Shown here one piece after another: positions 24,123-31,765 of a stretch of 39,436 bases of DNA. The stretch's first letter is position 1. Each line of letters opens with the position of its first letter. Below the pieces are notes generated by a model that was not told the origin of the DNA, made no database searches, and worked only from the letters and a program-made list of their open reading frames with translations. The stretch covers positions 1 through 39,436 of the forward strand of contig JBAYMO010000017.1 in NCBI GenBank assembly GCA_041663485.1, in the 5' to 3' direction. The translations under genes and the position numbers were made by a program. The stretch is from 02-FULL-45-11b sp041663485. Its GTDB lineage: Bacteria > Patescibacteriota > Patescibacteriia > Buchananbacterales > UBA6539.

Positions 24123-25808
24123 ATGAAAAAAATTATTAAATCAAAAGTTTTTTGGATAATTCTAGCCCTGATTATTGGGGGTGGAATTTTGGCTAAAATT
24201 TACATTTTTAAGGCTCCGGTAACAGAATATGTTACCCAGGATGTTATATCTGGTACGGTGATTCAAACCGTAACCGCCACCGGCAAGATTAAGTCAGCCA
24301 CGGAAATTGAACTTAATTTTAAAAATCCCGGAAAACTTAGTGTTCAGAGCGTTAAAAAAGGGGATAAAGTCGTAGTGGATCAGGTTTTAGCCCGCCAAAG
24401 TTCCTCTGATTTGATGGCTAATGTTAATAAGGCCAGATCAAATGTGGAGCAAGCAGCCGCCAATTTGGCTAAGTTAAAAGCTGGCGCTACTAGTCAAGAC
24501 ATCGCGGTTTATGAAGTGGCTCTGCAGAAAGCCAAATCTGATTGGGATAACGCAAAATCGGATCTGGCCAGCACTAAATCAACCTATAGTCAGGCGATTG
24601 ATAATAATAAAAGTGCCGGGCTAAATGATTCTAAAAATGCAATCGCTAAAGCCTACATTTCTCTGCAAAAAATTTATGATACTTTGAATTATCAAGGTTA
24701 TAGCTATAACTTTACTACTAGCGATCCAGTCTTGCAGCAAAAGGTATCTACTGGCTATGAACAGGCCAAGCATCAGGTTGGCTTGGCGGATTCGGCCTAT
24801 GTTTCAGCCAGCTCGAGTCAGGATTTGGCTCAGATCAAGAGCTTGATTGATTCGACGTTGTTATCTTTAAATTATCTCGCTACCACTTTGGACGATTTAT
24901 CAAAATTACTGGACAAGGTAGTGGTCAATTCCACTCTAACTCGGGCTAATTTAGACACTTTGAAAACTTCAATCAATGCCGAATGGTTAACAACCAATAG
25001 CAGTATTAATACCATTCAAGATGACAAGCAAGGTGTGGCCGATGCGGAGCTGAATTATCAGACAAAAGTTGAAGCCGCGCAAAATAATGTCTCAACTTAT
25101 GAGCGAAATTATGCCAAAGCGCAGGCTGATTTGAATTTAAGAAAGGCACCGGCTCGAACCGAGGATATTAGACTTTACCAGGCGCAAGTAGCCAGTGCTC
25201 AGGCGGATTTGCAGCTGGCCTTGGATAGACTTGATGATACGGTAATAAAAGCGCCAATTGATGGCGTGATTACGGAAGTCAATGTTTTGGCGGGTGAACA
25301 GACTAGTTTAACTCAGCCGGTGATTAAAATGCTGGCCAATCAAGTCTATGAAGTGGAAGTAAATATTCCCGAGTCTGATATTGCCAAGATTAATGTTGGC
25401 GACAAAGCGGAAATTACGTTAGACGCTTTTAGCTCAGAGGACGCTTTTAGTGGCACCATTACCACCATTGATCCGGCCGAGACCAGTATTCAGGATGTAA
25501 TTTATTATCAACTGACAGTTTCTTTGGATTTGCAGCAACCAGATGCGGTTAAGGATTTGGTGGATAAAATTAAGCCCGGCATGACGGCCAATGTAACCGT
25601 TAATACGGCCAAGGTAGAAAATGTTTTAATCGCTCCGCTTAGAGCCGTTAAAGATGAAGGCAATAAAGAATATGTTGAAATTTTAGAGAACAATCAGCCG
25701 GTTAAAGTAGAAGTGATTTTGGGCTTAAGAGGTGATGACGGTCAAGTCGAGGTCAAAAGCGGTCTGACTCAGGGTCAAAAAGTCATTACTTTTGTTAGGA
25801 CTAAATAA
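24123..25808 (+). CDS. HlyD/MacA-type efflux adaptor (membrane fusion protein)
   Basis: These adaptors link an inner-membrane transporter to export. The 561-residue protein has one N-terminal membrane helix (VFWIILALIIGGGILAKIYI). It is followed by the first half of a lipoyl-like domain (GTVIQTVTATGKIKSATEIE), an unusually long alpha-helical coiled-coil hairpin (about 95-365) and the second lipoyl half (IKAPIDGVITEVNVLAGEQ). Beta-barrel and membrane-proximal domains come last (YEVEVNIPESDIAKINVGD). MacA relatives act with an ABC transporter MacB, but no transporter gene is next to it; its partner must be elsewhere. In a cell without an outer membrane the role would be in surface or secretion transport. 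Confidence 0.86.
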   Translation: MKKIIKSKVFWIILALIIGGGILAKIYIFKAPVTEYVTQDVISGTVIQTVTATGKIKSATEIELNFKNPGKLSVQSVKKGDKVVVDQVLARQSSSDLMANVNKARSNVEQAAANLAKLKAGATSQDIAVYEVALQKAKSDWDNAKSDLASTKSTYSQAIDNNKSAGLNDSKNAIAKAYISLQKIYDTLNYQGYSYNFTTSDPVLQQKVSTGYEQAKHQVGLADSAYVSASSSQDLAQIKSLIDSTLLSLNYLATTLDDLSKLLDKVVVNSTLTRANLDTLKTSINAEWLTTNSSINTIQDDKQGVADAELNYQTKVEAAQNNVSTYERNYAKAQADLNLRKAPARTEDIRLYQAQVASAQADLQLALDRLDDTVIKAPIDGVITEVNVLAGEQTSLTQPVIKMLANQVYEVEVNIPESDIAKINVGDKAEITLDAFSSEDAFSGTITTIDPAETSIQDVIYYQLTVSLDLQQPDAVKDLVDKIKPGMTANVTVNTAKVENVLIAPLRAVKDEGNKEYVEILENNQPVKVEVILGLRGDDGQVEVKSGLTQGQKVITFVRTK

Positions 25809-25831
25809 TTAAACCATCTGAAAATAATTGT

Positions 25832-25870
25832 AAAACACAAGAGCATTGAATTTTAGGTTCTTGTGTTTTT
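25832..25870 (+). terminator. terminator between the adaptor gene and the FtsW/RodA gene
   Basis: A perfect 11-bp inverted repeat AAAACACAAGA / TCTTGTGTTTT ends in a T-run at 25870. The downstream gene starts nine bases later at 25879. The arms overlap an in-frame TTG at 25846, which argues against that codon as the start. Confidence 0.8.
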
Positions 25871-25878
25871 CGTTTGAT

Positions 25879-26988
25879 ATGCCCGCGTTCTTGCGATATT
25901 TCAATTCTCTGAAGAGATTTGACTGGATCTTGTTTGGTTCGGTGTTTTTATTGATTTCTTTCGGCTTGGCCGCCATTTACAGTATTGCCATCAGCGCCGA
26001 GCAGCCTGATATGGTAATTTTTAAAAAACAAATAATTTTTGCCATCATCGGTTTGGCGATACTTTTCTTTTTAGCTTCAATTAATTATCATTTCATTCAT
26101 GATTTCAGTTATTTAATCTATCTAGGCAGTTTTATTTTATTGGTGTTGGTTTTATTTTTAGGGCGAACAATCAAGGGAACAACCGGTTGGTTTTCAATAT
26201 TCGGATTTTTTAATTTACAGCCGGTGGAATTAGCTAAGGCCTCTTTGATTGTTTTTTTAGCTTGGTTTTTAAGCCGAAAATCTGACAGTATTAAAGAATT
26301 TAGAAATTTTTTTGTGGCCGGGGTGATTACTTTGGTTTATGTTGGTTTGGTTATTTTGCAGCCAGATTTTGGTTCGGCCATGATTTTATTTTTAATTTGG
26401 CTATTTTTAATGATTTTTTCCGGAGCCAATAAAAAGCATTTGGCGCTGCTGGCCTTGGCCTTGATTTTAAGCGGTTTAATGGCTTGGTTTTTCTTTTTCG
26501 CGCCCTATCAAAAAGAAAGAATAAAAACATTTTTGAATCCGCAGGCTAATCCTTACAGCACTGGCTATCACGTCCGCCAGGCGATTACGGCGGTTGGAGC
26601 CGGCGGGGTTTTGGGCCGCGGTTTGGGTTTTGGCTCTCAAAGTCAGCTAAAATTCATTCCGGAAGCGGAAACAGATTTTATTTTTGCGGTTATTGCCGAG
26701 GAGTTGGGATTTTTGGGCGTTTCCTTAGTGCTTTTTCTTTTTGGGCTGGTTTTTACTCGCTTAATTCGGGCGGCAAAATTGATGAAAGATAATTTTTCTT
26801 TGCTATTTGTTTTTGGGCTATCAATTTTAATTTTTTGCCAAATGATGATTAATATTGGCATGAATATCGGAGTGGTGCCGGTAACCGGAATTTCTCTGCC
26901 ATTTCTTAGCTACGGCGGCAGTTTTTTAGTGGTGATGTTGGCTTTGGTAGGGATTGTCGAAAATATGATAATCCGCAACCAAGCATAA
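25879..26988 (+). CDS. SEDS-family peptidoglycan polymerase FtsW/RodA
   Basis: SEDS proteins polymerise lipid II into glycan strands and work with a class B PBP. The 369-residue protein has about ten membrane spans. Typical blocks are GTTGWFSIFGFFNLQPVELA (extracellular loop), LQPDFGSAMILFLIW, YHVRQAITAVGAGGVLGRG, QLKFIPEAETDFIFAVIAEE and VPVTGISLPFLSYGGSFLV. I place the start at ATG 25879, after a terminator whose arms overlap an upstream TTG at 25846. The FtsW and RodA subtypes cannot be separated by eye; FtsI in the same window would be the natural partner of FtsW. Confidence 0.92.
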   Translation: MPAFLRYFNSLKRFDWILFGSVFLLISFGLAAIYSIAISAEQPDMVIFKKQIIFAIIGLAILFFLASINYHFIHDFSYLIYLGSFILLVLVLFLGRTIKGTTGWFSIFGFFNLQPVELAKASLIVFLAWFLSRKSDSIKEFRNFFVAGVITLVYVGLVILQPDFGSAMILFLIWLFLMIFSGANKKHLALLALALILSGLMAWFFFFAPYQKERIKTFLNPQANPYSTGYHVRQAITAVGAGGVLGRGLGFGSQSQLKFIPEAETDFIFAVIAEELGFLGVSLVLFLFGLVFTRLIRAAKLMKDNFSLLFVFGLSILIFCQMMINIGMNIGVVPVTGISLPFLSYGGSFLVVMLALVGIVENMIIRNQA

Positions 26989-27013
26989 GAGCGTTAGCGC
27001 CTAATTAGCGGTC

Positions 27014-27042
27014 TTGACAAAATGGCTTATTTTTGATACTTT
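27014..27042 (+). promoter_or_regulatory. promoter of the zinc-ribbon gene, leaderless
   Basis: A perfect TTGACA (27014-27019), a 17-base spacer and a weak TACTTT (27037-27042). The ATG at 27049 is six bases further, where transcription should start. Confidence 0.6.
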
Positions 27043-27048
27043 ATCTCT

Positions 27049-27387
27049 ATGGCTAATCGACTATTTAATCTTTTTAGTGAAAATCAAACCCTGATTAATA
27101 GTTGTCCGGTGTGCAATCTCAAGTTTAATCCGCTGGAAGCCAAGGTGCTGGCCGAACGTGATTCAAGCTATTTGGTTCATGTTAAATGCCATCATTGCCA
27201 GTCTTTGATGCTGGCCGTAGTTAGTTTGGGTGAAATGGGCGCCAGTTCCGTTGGTATTATTACTGATTTAATTGGTGAAGACGTAATTAAATTTAGAAAA
27301 TTAAAACCAATTTCTTGGGATGAGGTAATTTTGGCGCATGAATTTTTAAAAAAAGAAAATATAACAGTTGATCAATTTGATAATTAA
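27049..27387 (+). CDS. small zinc-ribbon protein, unknown
   Basis: The 112-residue protein has two Cys-x-x-Cys pairs, CPVC (about 19-22) and CHHC (about 47-50), a zinc-ribbon-like layout. A short hydrophobic segment and a C-terminal region (SWDEVILAHEFLKKENITV) follow. Nucleic-acid binding is possible but unproven. It is probably transcribed with bL25, which begins 29 bases downstream. I cannot name the family. Confidence 0.75.
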   Translation: MANRLFNLFSENQTLINSCPVCNLKFNPLEAKVLAERDSSYLVHVKCHHCQSLMLAVVSLGEMGASSVGIITDLIGEDVIKFRKLKPISWDEVILAHEFLKKENITVDQFDN

Positions 27388-27416
27388 ACTAATTAATTTC
27401 GAAAGGAGAAAATGAC

Positions 27417-28073
27417 ATGGATATTATTAATCTAACCGCGCAAAAACGAGAAGAAGCAAGCGGCAAAGTTCAAGATTTAAGAGAGCAAGGAAAAGTGCCG
27501 GCTGTTTTATATGGCCACGGTGTAAAAAATTTAAATTTAGTGGTCGAAAGATTAGCTTTAGAAAAAGTGCTAAAACAAGCTGGTGAGAGTACTTTGGTTG
27601 ATCTGTCAATTGAGGGTGATAAAGTCATTAAGGTTTTGTTGCATGATGTTCAATTGGATCACATTACTAACCGAATTATTCATATAGATTTATACGCGGT
27701 GAATATGACCGAAAAAATTACCGCGGAAATTGCCTTGGAATTCACTGGTGAAGCCCCGGCTGTTAAAGAATTGGGCGGAATATTGGTTACCAGCATTCAT
27801 TCATTAAAAGTCGAATGTTTGCCTCAGTACTTGGTTCATGAAATTAAAATCGATTTGTCAGGCTTAAAAACTTTAGATGATGTTGTTCACGTTAAAGATA
27901 TAAAATTACCGGAAAATGTGATTACTCATCATGACATAAACGACGTGGTAGTCTCTATTCAGCCGCCCAGAACGGAAAAAGAAATGGCTGATTTAGAATC
28001 TAAGCCGGAAGAAAAGATTCCGGAAGCGGCCGCTGAAGTTAAGCCCGAAGCTGGAGCTGAAGAAGAAAAATAA
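27417..28073 (+). CDS. rplY: 50S ribosomal protein bL25 (CTC/TL5 form)
   Basis: bL25 binds 5S rRNA. The 218-residue length marks the long CTC form with an extra C-terminal domain. Conserved blocks are AQKREEASGKVQDLREQGKVPAVLYG and the second-domain VKELGGILVTSIHSLKVECLP (abridged to 20 residues each when read). An acidic Glu/Ala-rich tail ends the protein (EEKIPEAAAEVKPEAG). A clear AAGGAG precedes it. The in-frame position 27417 agrees with the family start; a nearby ATG at 27412 is in another frame and stops soon. Confidence 0.92.
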   Translation: MDIINLTAQKREEASGKVQDLREQGKVPAVLYGHGVKNLNLVVERLALEKVLKQAGESTLVDLSIEGDKVIKVLLHDVQLDHITNRIIHIDLYAVNMTEKITAEIALEFTGEAPAVKELGGILVTSIHSLKVECLPQYLVHEIKIDLSGLKTLDDVVHVKDIKLPENVITHHDINDVVVSIQPPRTEKEMADLESKPEEKIPEAAAEVKPEAGAEEEK

Positions 28074-28088
28074 TTGCTTAGTTTTAAT

Positions 28089-28118
28089 AAAAACTCCTCA
28101 GTCAAATGAGGAGTTTTT
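28089..28118 (+). terminator. terminator after rplY
   Basis: AAACTCCTCA / TGAGGAGTTT form a perfect 10-bp stem around GTCAAA with T after and A before. It lies 15 bases past the rplY stop. Confidence 0.92.
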
Positions 28119-28187
28119 ATATTTGTTCAGGCTCAAATTAAGTATTATTAATCTGATTATTTTATATTTTTTGGTTTTTTTATTCCC

Positions 28188-28216
28188 TTGATTAAAAGAT
28201 AAAAATAAGCTAAAAT
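28188..28216 (+). promoter_or_regulatory. dnaX promoter, near-leaderless
   Basis: TTGATT (28188-28193), a 17-base spacer and TAAAAT (28211-28216), with the ATG at 28226, nine bases after the -10. Confidence 0.7.
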
Positions 28217-28225
28217 TTTTATGCT

Positions 28226-29884
28226 ATGAGTTTAGCTTTATATAGAAAATACCGGCCCAAAACCTTTGGCGAGGTTATTGGCCAGAATCATATTAAAACC
28301 ACGCTGGAAAGCGAATTGCAGAGCAATAAAATTGCCCATGCCTTTTTGTTTTCCGGACCGCGCGGCCTGGGTAAAACTACAACCGCGCGGCTTTTAGCTA
28401 AGGCCGTGAATTGCCTGAAAAGAAAAGAAGGGGAATCCGAACCTTGCAATGTCTGCGATGCTTGTTTGGAAATAAATGAAGGCCGGTCAATTGATGTAAT
28501 TGAAATTGATGCCGCTTCCAATACCGGCGTAGATAACGTCAGAGAAAATATTATCAGTAATTCTCGGTTTACGCCGACTAGCCGAAAATTTAAGGTGTTT
28601 ATTATCGACGAAGTCCACATGCTGTCTATTTCGGCCTTTAATGCTTTGCTAAAAACTCTGGAAGAGCCGCCGGCTCACGCGATTTTTATTTTAGCCACCA
28701 CGGAAATTCATAAAGTGCCGGAGACGATAATTTCTCGTTGCCAGCATTTTGAATTTCATAAAGTTTCAGAATCGGAAATTATCGGCCGATTAAATCATTT
28801 AATTACCTTGGAGAACAAAAAAGTTGACAAAGAGGTGGTGGAAAATATCGCTTATATTTGCGGCGGCTGCTTGCGTGATGCCGAAAGTTTGCTGGGTCAA
28901 ATTTTGTCTTTGGACGACAAAAGAATCACCCTGGAACAGGCGGAATTGGTTTTGCCGCGTTCGCGATTTGATTTGGCTTTGGAGCTGGTTAATTTTTTAA
29001 ACCGTAAAGATACCGCCGCCGCGATTCTGTTGGTTAATAATTTAATCGAGGATGGCGTAGAGCTGGAAAAATTTACCGGTGATTTGATTGAGATCGTGCG
29101 TAAGATAATGCTGGTAAAAATTAATAAAGATTTGTCAGGTTTTGCCGGCGCTTTAAGTAAGGATTTGGAAAAGAGATTAATCGAAATTTCCGAAAAGACA
29201 TCTTTGGAATTTTTAATTAACTCTTTGGATATTTTAATGAAGAAAAAGCAGGAAATGAAATATAGTGATATTATTCAGTTGCCTTTAGAATTGGCGATTA
29301 TTGAAATTACCGTTGAAAATAATAATTCCAAAATTGATCCGCCCAAGCCGCCAAATTTATCCGGATCGGGATCCGGGGCGTCTGTTGGCGATGAAATTAA
29401 GCCCAAGGAAGTCAAATCAGCTCCCATGCCGACCATGAAGTCGGAAGAAGCAATAATGCCGCCAGTGGCGGTAAAATCAGACGAAGCGGCCTTGGGGCCA
29501 AGAAGCGGGTTAGGTAAAAAAATTGACTTCGAGCAAATCAAAGAAAAATGGGGGGATTTTTTGGTTTGTTTAAAAAAATACAACGCCAGCCTGGCCGCGG
29601 CTATGAAAATTTGCTTGCCGGTAAAAATTGATGACAATGGTGCCTTGGAGGTTTGTTTTAATTGTAAATTTCATCAGCAGAGATTGAATGATACTAAGAA
29701 TCGTCAGATTGTTGAACGAGCTTTGGCGGAGATTTTTGGTGCGGGAATTCTAGTTAAAGCCACGGTTGATGAGAACATGGTCAATGATTTTAAGCCAATT
29801 ATTTCTTCGCCAACTGAATCTCCGGCCAGTGAGGGCGATTTAGGCAGTGTCTTGCAAGCCTTCGGCGGCCAATTGATTGAATAG
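28226..29884 (+). CDS. dnaX: DNA polymerase III subunit gamma/tau
   Basis: This is the clamp-loader ATPase of the replicative polymerase. The N-terminus LALYRKYRPKTFGEVIGQ is diagnostic. Walker A is GPRGLGKTT at 44-52, the zinc module has C63, C74, C77 and C80, Walker B is DEVH at 128-131, and sensor/SRC residues lie in TIISRCQHFEF. After the clamp-loader domains comes a Pro/Ser-rich linker (about 370-430). A C-terminal domain follows (KEKWGDFLVCLKKYNASLAA), similar to the short C-terminal domain of other DnaX proteins. 552 residues. The ybaB gene often found after dnaX is here separated by a nuclease cassette, tRNA-Gln and fba. Confidence 0.95.
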   Translation: MSLALYRKYRPKTFGEVIGQNHIKTTLESELQSNKIAHAFLFSGPRGLGKTTTARLLAKAVNCLKRKEGESEPCNVCDACLEINEGRSIDVIEIDAASNTGVDNVRENIISNSRFTPTSRKFKVFIIDEVHMLSISAFNALLKTLEEPPAHAIFILATTEIHKVPETIISRCQHFEFHKVSESEIIGRLNHLITLENKKVDKEVVENIAYICGGCLRDAESLLGQILSLDDKRITLEQAELVLPRSRFDLALELVNFLNRKDTAAAILLVNNLIEDGVELEKFTGDLIEIVRKIMLVKINKDLSGFAGALSKDLEKRLIEISEKTSLEFLINSLDILMKKKQEMKYSDIIQLPLELAIIEITVENNNSKIDPPKPPNLSGSGSGASVGDEIKPKEVKSAPMPTMKSEEAIMPPVAVKSDEAALGPRSGLGKKIDFEQIKEKWGDFLVCLKKYNASLAAAMKICLPVKIDDNGALEVCFNCKFHQQRLNDTKNRQIVERALAEIFGAGILVKATVDENMVNDFKPIISSPTESPASEGDLGSVLQAFGGQLIE

Positions 29885-29940
29885 ATTGACTTTTTGAGAT
29901 TTTTTGGCTAAAATATAAAACATCAAAATTCAGGTAAAAA

Positions 29941-29960
29941 ATAATCCCGGGTATTGTTCG
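29941..29960 (+). repeat. duplicated tRNA-Gln leader, upstream copy
   Basis: ATAATCCCGGGTATTGTTCG matches the bases directly before and at the start of the intact tRNA-Gln (30331-30350) at 18 of 20 positions. Here it is separated from the broken tRNA copy by about 41 AT-rich bases, with GTTCG at both edges. Confidence 0.8.
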
Positions 29961-30001
29961 AAAACCCTAAGTAAAAAATTTGTATCTTTTCATTGTATGG
30001 T

Positions 30002-30079
30002 TCGGGGATCGTCTAATGCCCGCCCGCATCGCTACGCGAGCAAGCTCGCTTGCGAAGCGTTGCGGGCGGGGCAGGACAC
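30002..30079 (+). pseudogene. broken 5' copy of tRNA-Gln with inserted palindrome
   Basis: TCGGGGATCGTCTAATG (30002-30018) and GCAGGACAC (30071-30079) are identical to tRNA-Gln positions 1 to 26. A 52-base palindrome splits them inside the D-loop. The rest of the tRNA is absent; the nuclease gene starts seven bases later. Confidence 0.88.
30019..30070. repeat. 52-base GC-rich palindrome
   Basis: The ends CCCGCCCGCA and TGCGGGCGGG are exact complements, and pairing continues inward with few mismatches, giving a strong hairpin. The sequence is almost purely GC-rich in AT-rich DNA, and sits cleanly in the D-loop of the broken tRNA-Gln without target duplication. Confidence 0.9.
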
Positions 30080-30085
30080 GAGAGT

Positions 30086-30334
30086 ATGTATTATACTTAT
30101 GTATTAAAAAGCGAAAAGGATTCAAAATTATACGTTGGTTTTAGTATAGATTTAAAGAAAAGAATTAAACAACACAATAAAGGTTTAGTATCAGCCACTA
30201 AAAAACGTATCCCGTTTAAATTAATCTACTATGAGGCCTGTCTTGATGAGTCTGATGCCTTAAAAAGAGAAAAAGAATTAAAAACTGGATTTGGCAGAGC
30301 CTATTTAAAGCGAAGAATTAAAAATTTAAAATAA
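30086..30334 (+). CDS. single-domain GIY-YIG endonuclease
   Basis: This 82-residue protein is little more than one GIY-YIG catalytic domain of the UPF0213/YhbQ type. The motif strands are YYTYVLKS and KLYVGFS. The catalytic Arg is probably R26 in LKKRIKQHN, and the conserved helix with the metal-binding Glu is DALKREKELK. I start at ATG 30086; an earlier in-frame TTG at 30050 lies inside the palindrome and would encode its non-conserved sequence. Flanking broken and intact tRNA-Gln copies suggest it moves, or moves palindromes, by cutting tRNA genes. Related bacterial proteins are also described as DNA-repair-like, so mobility is an inference. Confidence 0.88.
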   Translation: MYYTYVLKSEKDSKLYVGFSIDLKKRIKQHNKGLVSATKKRIPFKLIYYEACLDESDALKREKELKTGFGRAYLKRRIKNLK

Positions 30335-30350
30335 TCCTGGGTATTGCTCG
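30331..30350 (+). repeat. duplicated tRNA-Gln leader, downstream copy
   Basis: ATAATCCTGGGTATTGCTCG directly precedes and enters the intact tRNA-Gln. With the bases after the tRNA (CAATGTTCAGGA) it could extend the acceptor stem by around ten pairs. Confidence 0.8.
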
Positions 30351-30418
30351 GGGATCGTCTAATGGCAGGACACCAGATTCTGGCTCTGGTAATCGGGGTT
30401 CGACTCCCTGTCCCCGAG
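30348..30418 (+). tRNA. tRNA-Gln (anticodon CTG)
   Basis: The acceptor TCGGGGA pairs with TCCCCGA. The anticodon stem CCAGA/TCTGG has loop TTCTGGC with anticodon CTG, and the T-arm is CGGGG-TTCGACT-CCCTG. The discriminator is G. CCA is not encoded, unlike the tRNA-Glu. It reads CAG; CAA requires a TTG isoacceptor elsewhere. Confidence 0.96.
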
Positions 30419-30444
30419 CAATGTTCAGGATTTATTTTTTTTGC

Positions 30445-30450
30445 TATAAT
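30445..30450 (+). promoter_or_regulatory. -10 element before fba
   Basis: A perfect TATAAT with an extended TG one base upstream, 27 bases before the fba ATG. No good -35 is visible at 17 bases, as is usual for extended -10 promoters. Confidence 0.55.
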
Positions 30451-30476
30451 TACCGTGTAATTATTTAAAAATTAAT

Positions 30477-31418
30477 ATGATTGTCTCATCAAAAGTGTTA
30501 TTTAAACAAGCCTATGGCAAATATGCCATCGGCGCATATAATATTAACAATGCCGAGCAGGTCATGGGATTGTTCTTGGGTAACCAGCAGAGTCAAGCGC
30601 CGTTTATTGTTCAAATTACTAAAGGAGCTTGGGATTATACCAATGCTTTGATGGTTGAAAATATTATCAGAGCGGCGGACAAAATTTTTCCTAAATTAGT
30701 TTTTGGGGTGCATCTAGATCATGGTGACGAAAAATCCTGCCTGCAAGCGATTAAAACCGGTTTATATTCTTCGGTTATGATTGATGCCAGTGCCATGGAT
30801 TTTAGAAATAATGTCGCTGCCACCAAACGCGTAGTTAAAGCCGCTCATGCCAAAAAAATTGCCGTGGAAGCGGAATTAGGTCAATTGGGTGGTGTGGAAG
30901 ACCATATTTCGGTAGCGGAAAGTCAGGCGAAATTAACGGATCCCAACCAAGCCTTGGAATTTATCAAATTAACCGGCATTGACAGTTTGGCTTGCGCGGT
31001 TGGTACCAGTCATGGCGCGTATAAATTTTCCGGTACGCAAAGTTTGCATTTTGAAGTCATGGAAAAAATACAAAAATTAGCCCCGGGGTTTCCTTTGGTT
31101 TTGCATGGTTCCTCTTCGGTTCCGGCCGATGAAGTGAGTCGGATTAACGCGGCTGGTGGTAAATTAGGCCAGGCTAAGGGGGTGGATGAAAACGATTATC
31201 AAAAAGCCGCCAAATTGGGTGTTTGTAAAATTAACATTGATACTGACGGTCGCCTAGTTTGGTGCCGGGTGCATCGGGAATTTTTTAAGAATAGTCCGGA
31301 AGTATTTGATTTAAGAAAACCCGGTAAATTATTTATGCAGGAATTTGCCGATTATGTGGCTAAAAAGAATGAAGTTTTGGGCAGCGCGGGTAAATTAAAG
31401 AATCTAAAAATTAAATAA
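30477..31418 (+). CDS. fba: class II fructose-bisphosphate aldolase
   Basis: This zinc aldolase of glycolysis interconverts fructose 1,6-bisphosphate with dihydroxyacetone phosphate and glyceraldehyde 3-phosphate. Its 313 residues include AIGAYNINNAEQVMG, the catalytic/zinc pair in VHLDHGD (D81, H82), AELGQLGGVEDH, DSLACAVGTSHGAYKF (zinc His) and LHGSSSVP, and CKINIDTDGRL near the C-terminus. The related enzymes tagatose-bisphosphate aldolases have similar motifs, but a core role in a small genome favours FBA. ybaB follows three bases later. Confidence 0.93.
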   Translation: MIVSSKVLFKQAYGKYAIGAYNINNAEQVMGLFLGNQQSQAPFIVQITKGAWDYTNALMVENIIRAADKIFPKLVFGVHLDHGDEKSCLQAIKTGLYSSVMIDASAMDFRNNVAATKRVVKAAHAKKIAVEAELGQLGGVEDHISVAESQAKLTDPNQALEFIKLTGIDSLACAVGTSHGAYKFSGTQSLHFEVMEKIQKLAPGFPLVLHGSSSVPADEVSRINAAGGKLGQAKGVDENDYQKAAKLGVCKINIDTDGRLVWCRVHREFFKNSPEVFDLRKPGKLFMQEFADYVAKKNEVLGSAGKLKNLKIK

Positions 31419-31421
31419 ATT

Positions 31422-31676
31422 ATGTTGGATAAACTCAAACAAATCGGTCAGCTCAAAGCCATGCAGGATCAGATTAAAAAAGAAAAATTTGAAGTAGAAA
31501 AGCAGGGGATTAAAGTTGTGGTCAGCGGTAGTCTGCAAATTGAAGAAATTATAGTTTTAAACGAAATGGAATCAGAAACATTAGTTAGAGCGATTAAAGA
31601 TTGTACTAATGAAGCCTTGAAAAAAGCGCAGTTTGGTTTAGCGCAAAAAATTCAGGGCATGGGACTTGGGTTTTAA
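31422..31676 (+). CDS. ybaB: YbaB/EbfC nucleoid-associated protein
   Basis: A DNA-binding dimer of 84 residues, slightly shorter than the usual 100-110. Typical parts are the N-terminal helix MLDKLKQIGQLKAMQDQIKK, the strand pair IKVVVSGSLQIEEIIV and the C-terminal helix with ALKKAQFGLAQKIQGMGLG. It shares a transcript with fba. In many bacteria it follows dnaX; here dnaX is about 1.5 kb upstream. Confidence 0.9.
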   Translation: MLDKLKQIGQLKAMQDQIKKEKFEVEKQGIKVVVSGSLQIEEIIVLNEMESETLVRAIKDCTNEALKKAQFGLAQKIQGMGLGF

Positions 31677-31690
31677 AAAATAAATTCAAT

Positions 31691-31733
31691 AAAAAAGAAA
31701 GAAGCCGGCGGCGCGTAATGCGTTGCCGGCTTC
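31691..31733 (-). terminator. terminator at the left edge of the GC-rich island
   Basis: GAAGCCGGC / GCCGGCTTC form a perfect 9-bp stem. On the minus strand it is followed by TTTCTTTTTT, so it serves the minus-strand gene ending at 31766. It marks the boundary between the GC-rich island and AT-rich host DNA. Confidence 0.92.
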
Positions 31734-31765
31734 GTGGGTTTCAGGACTCAACGACTGTTTTTGTT

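Noticed and set aside
30050..30085. N-terminal extension of the GIY-YIG protein from TTG at 30050
   Set aside because: It would translate the palindrome and tRNA fragment; the conserved domain starts at the ATG at 30086.
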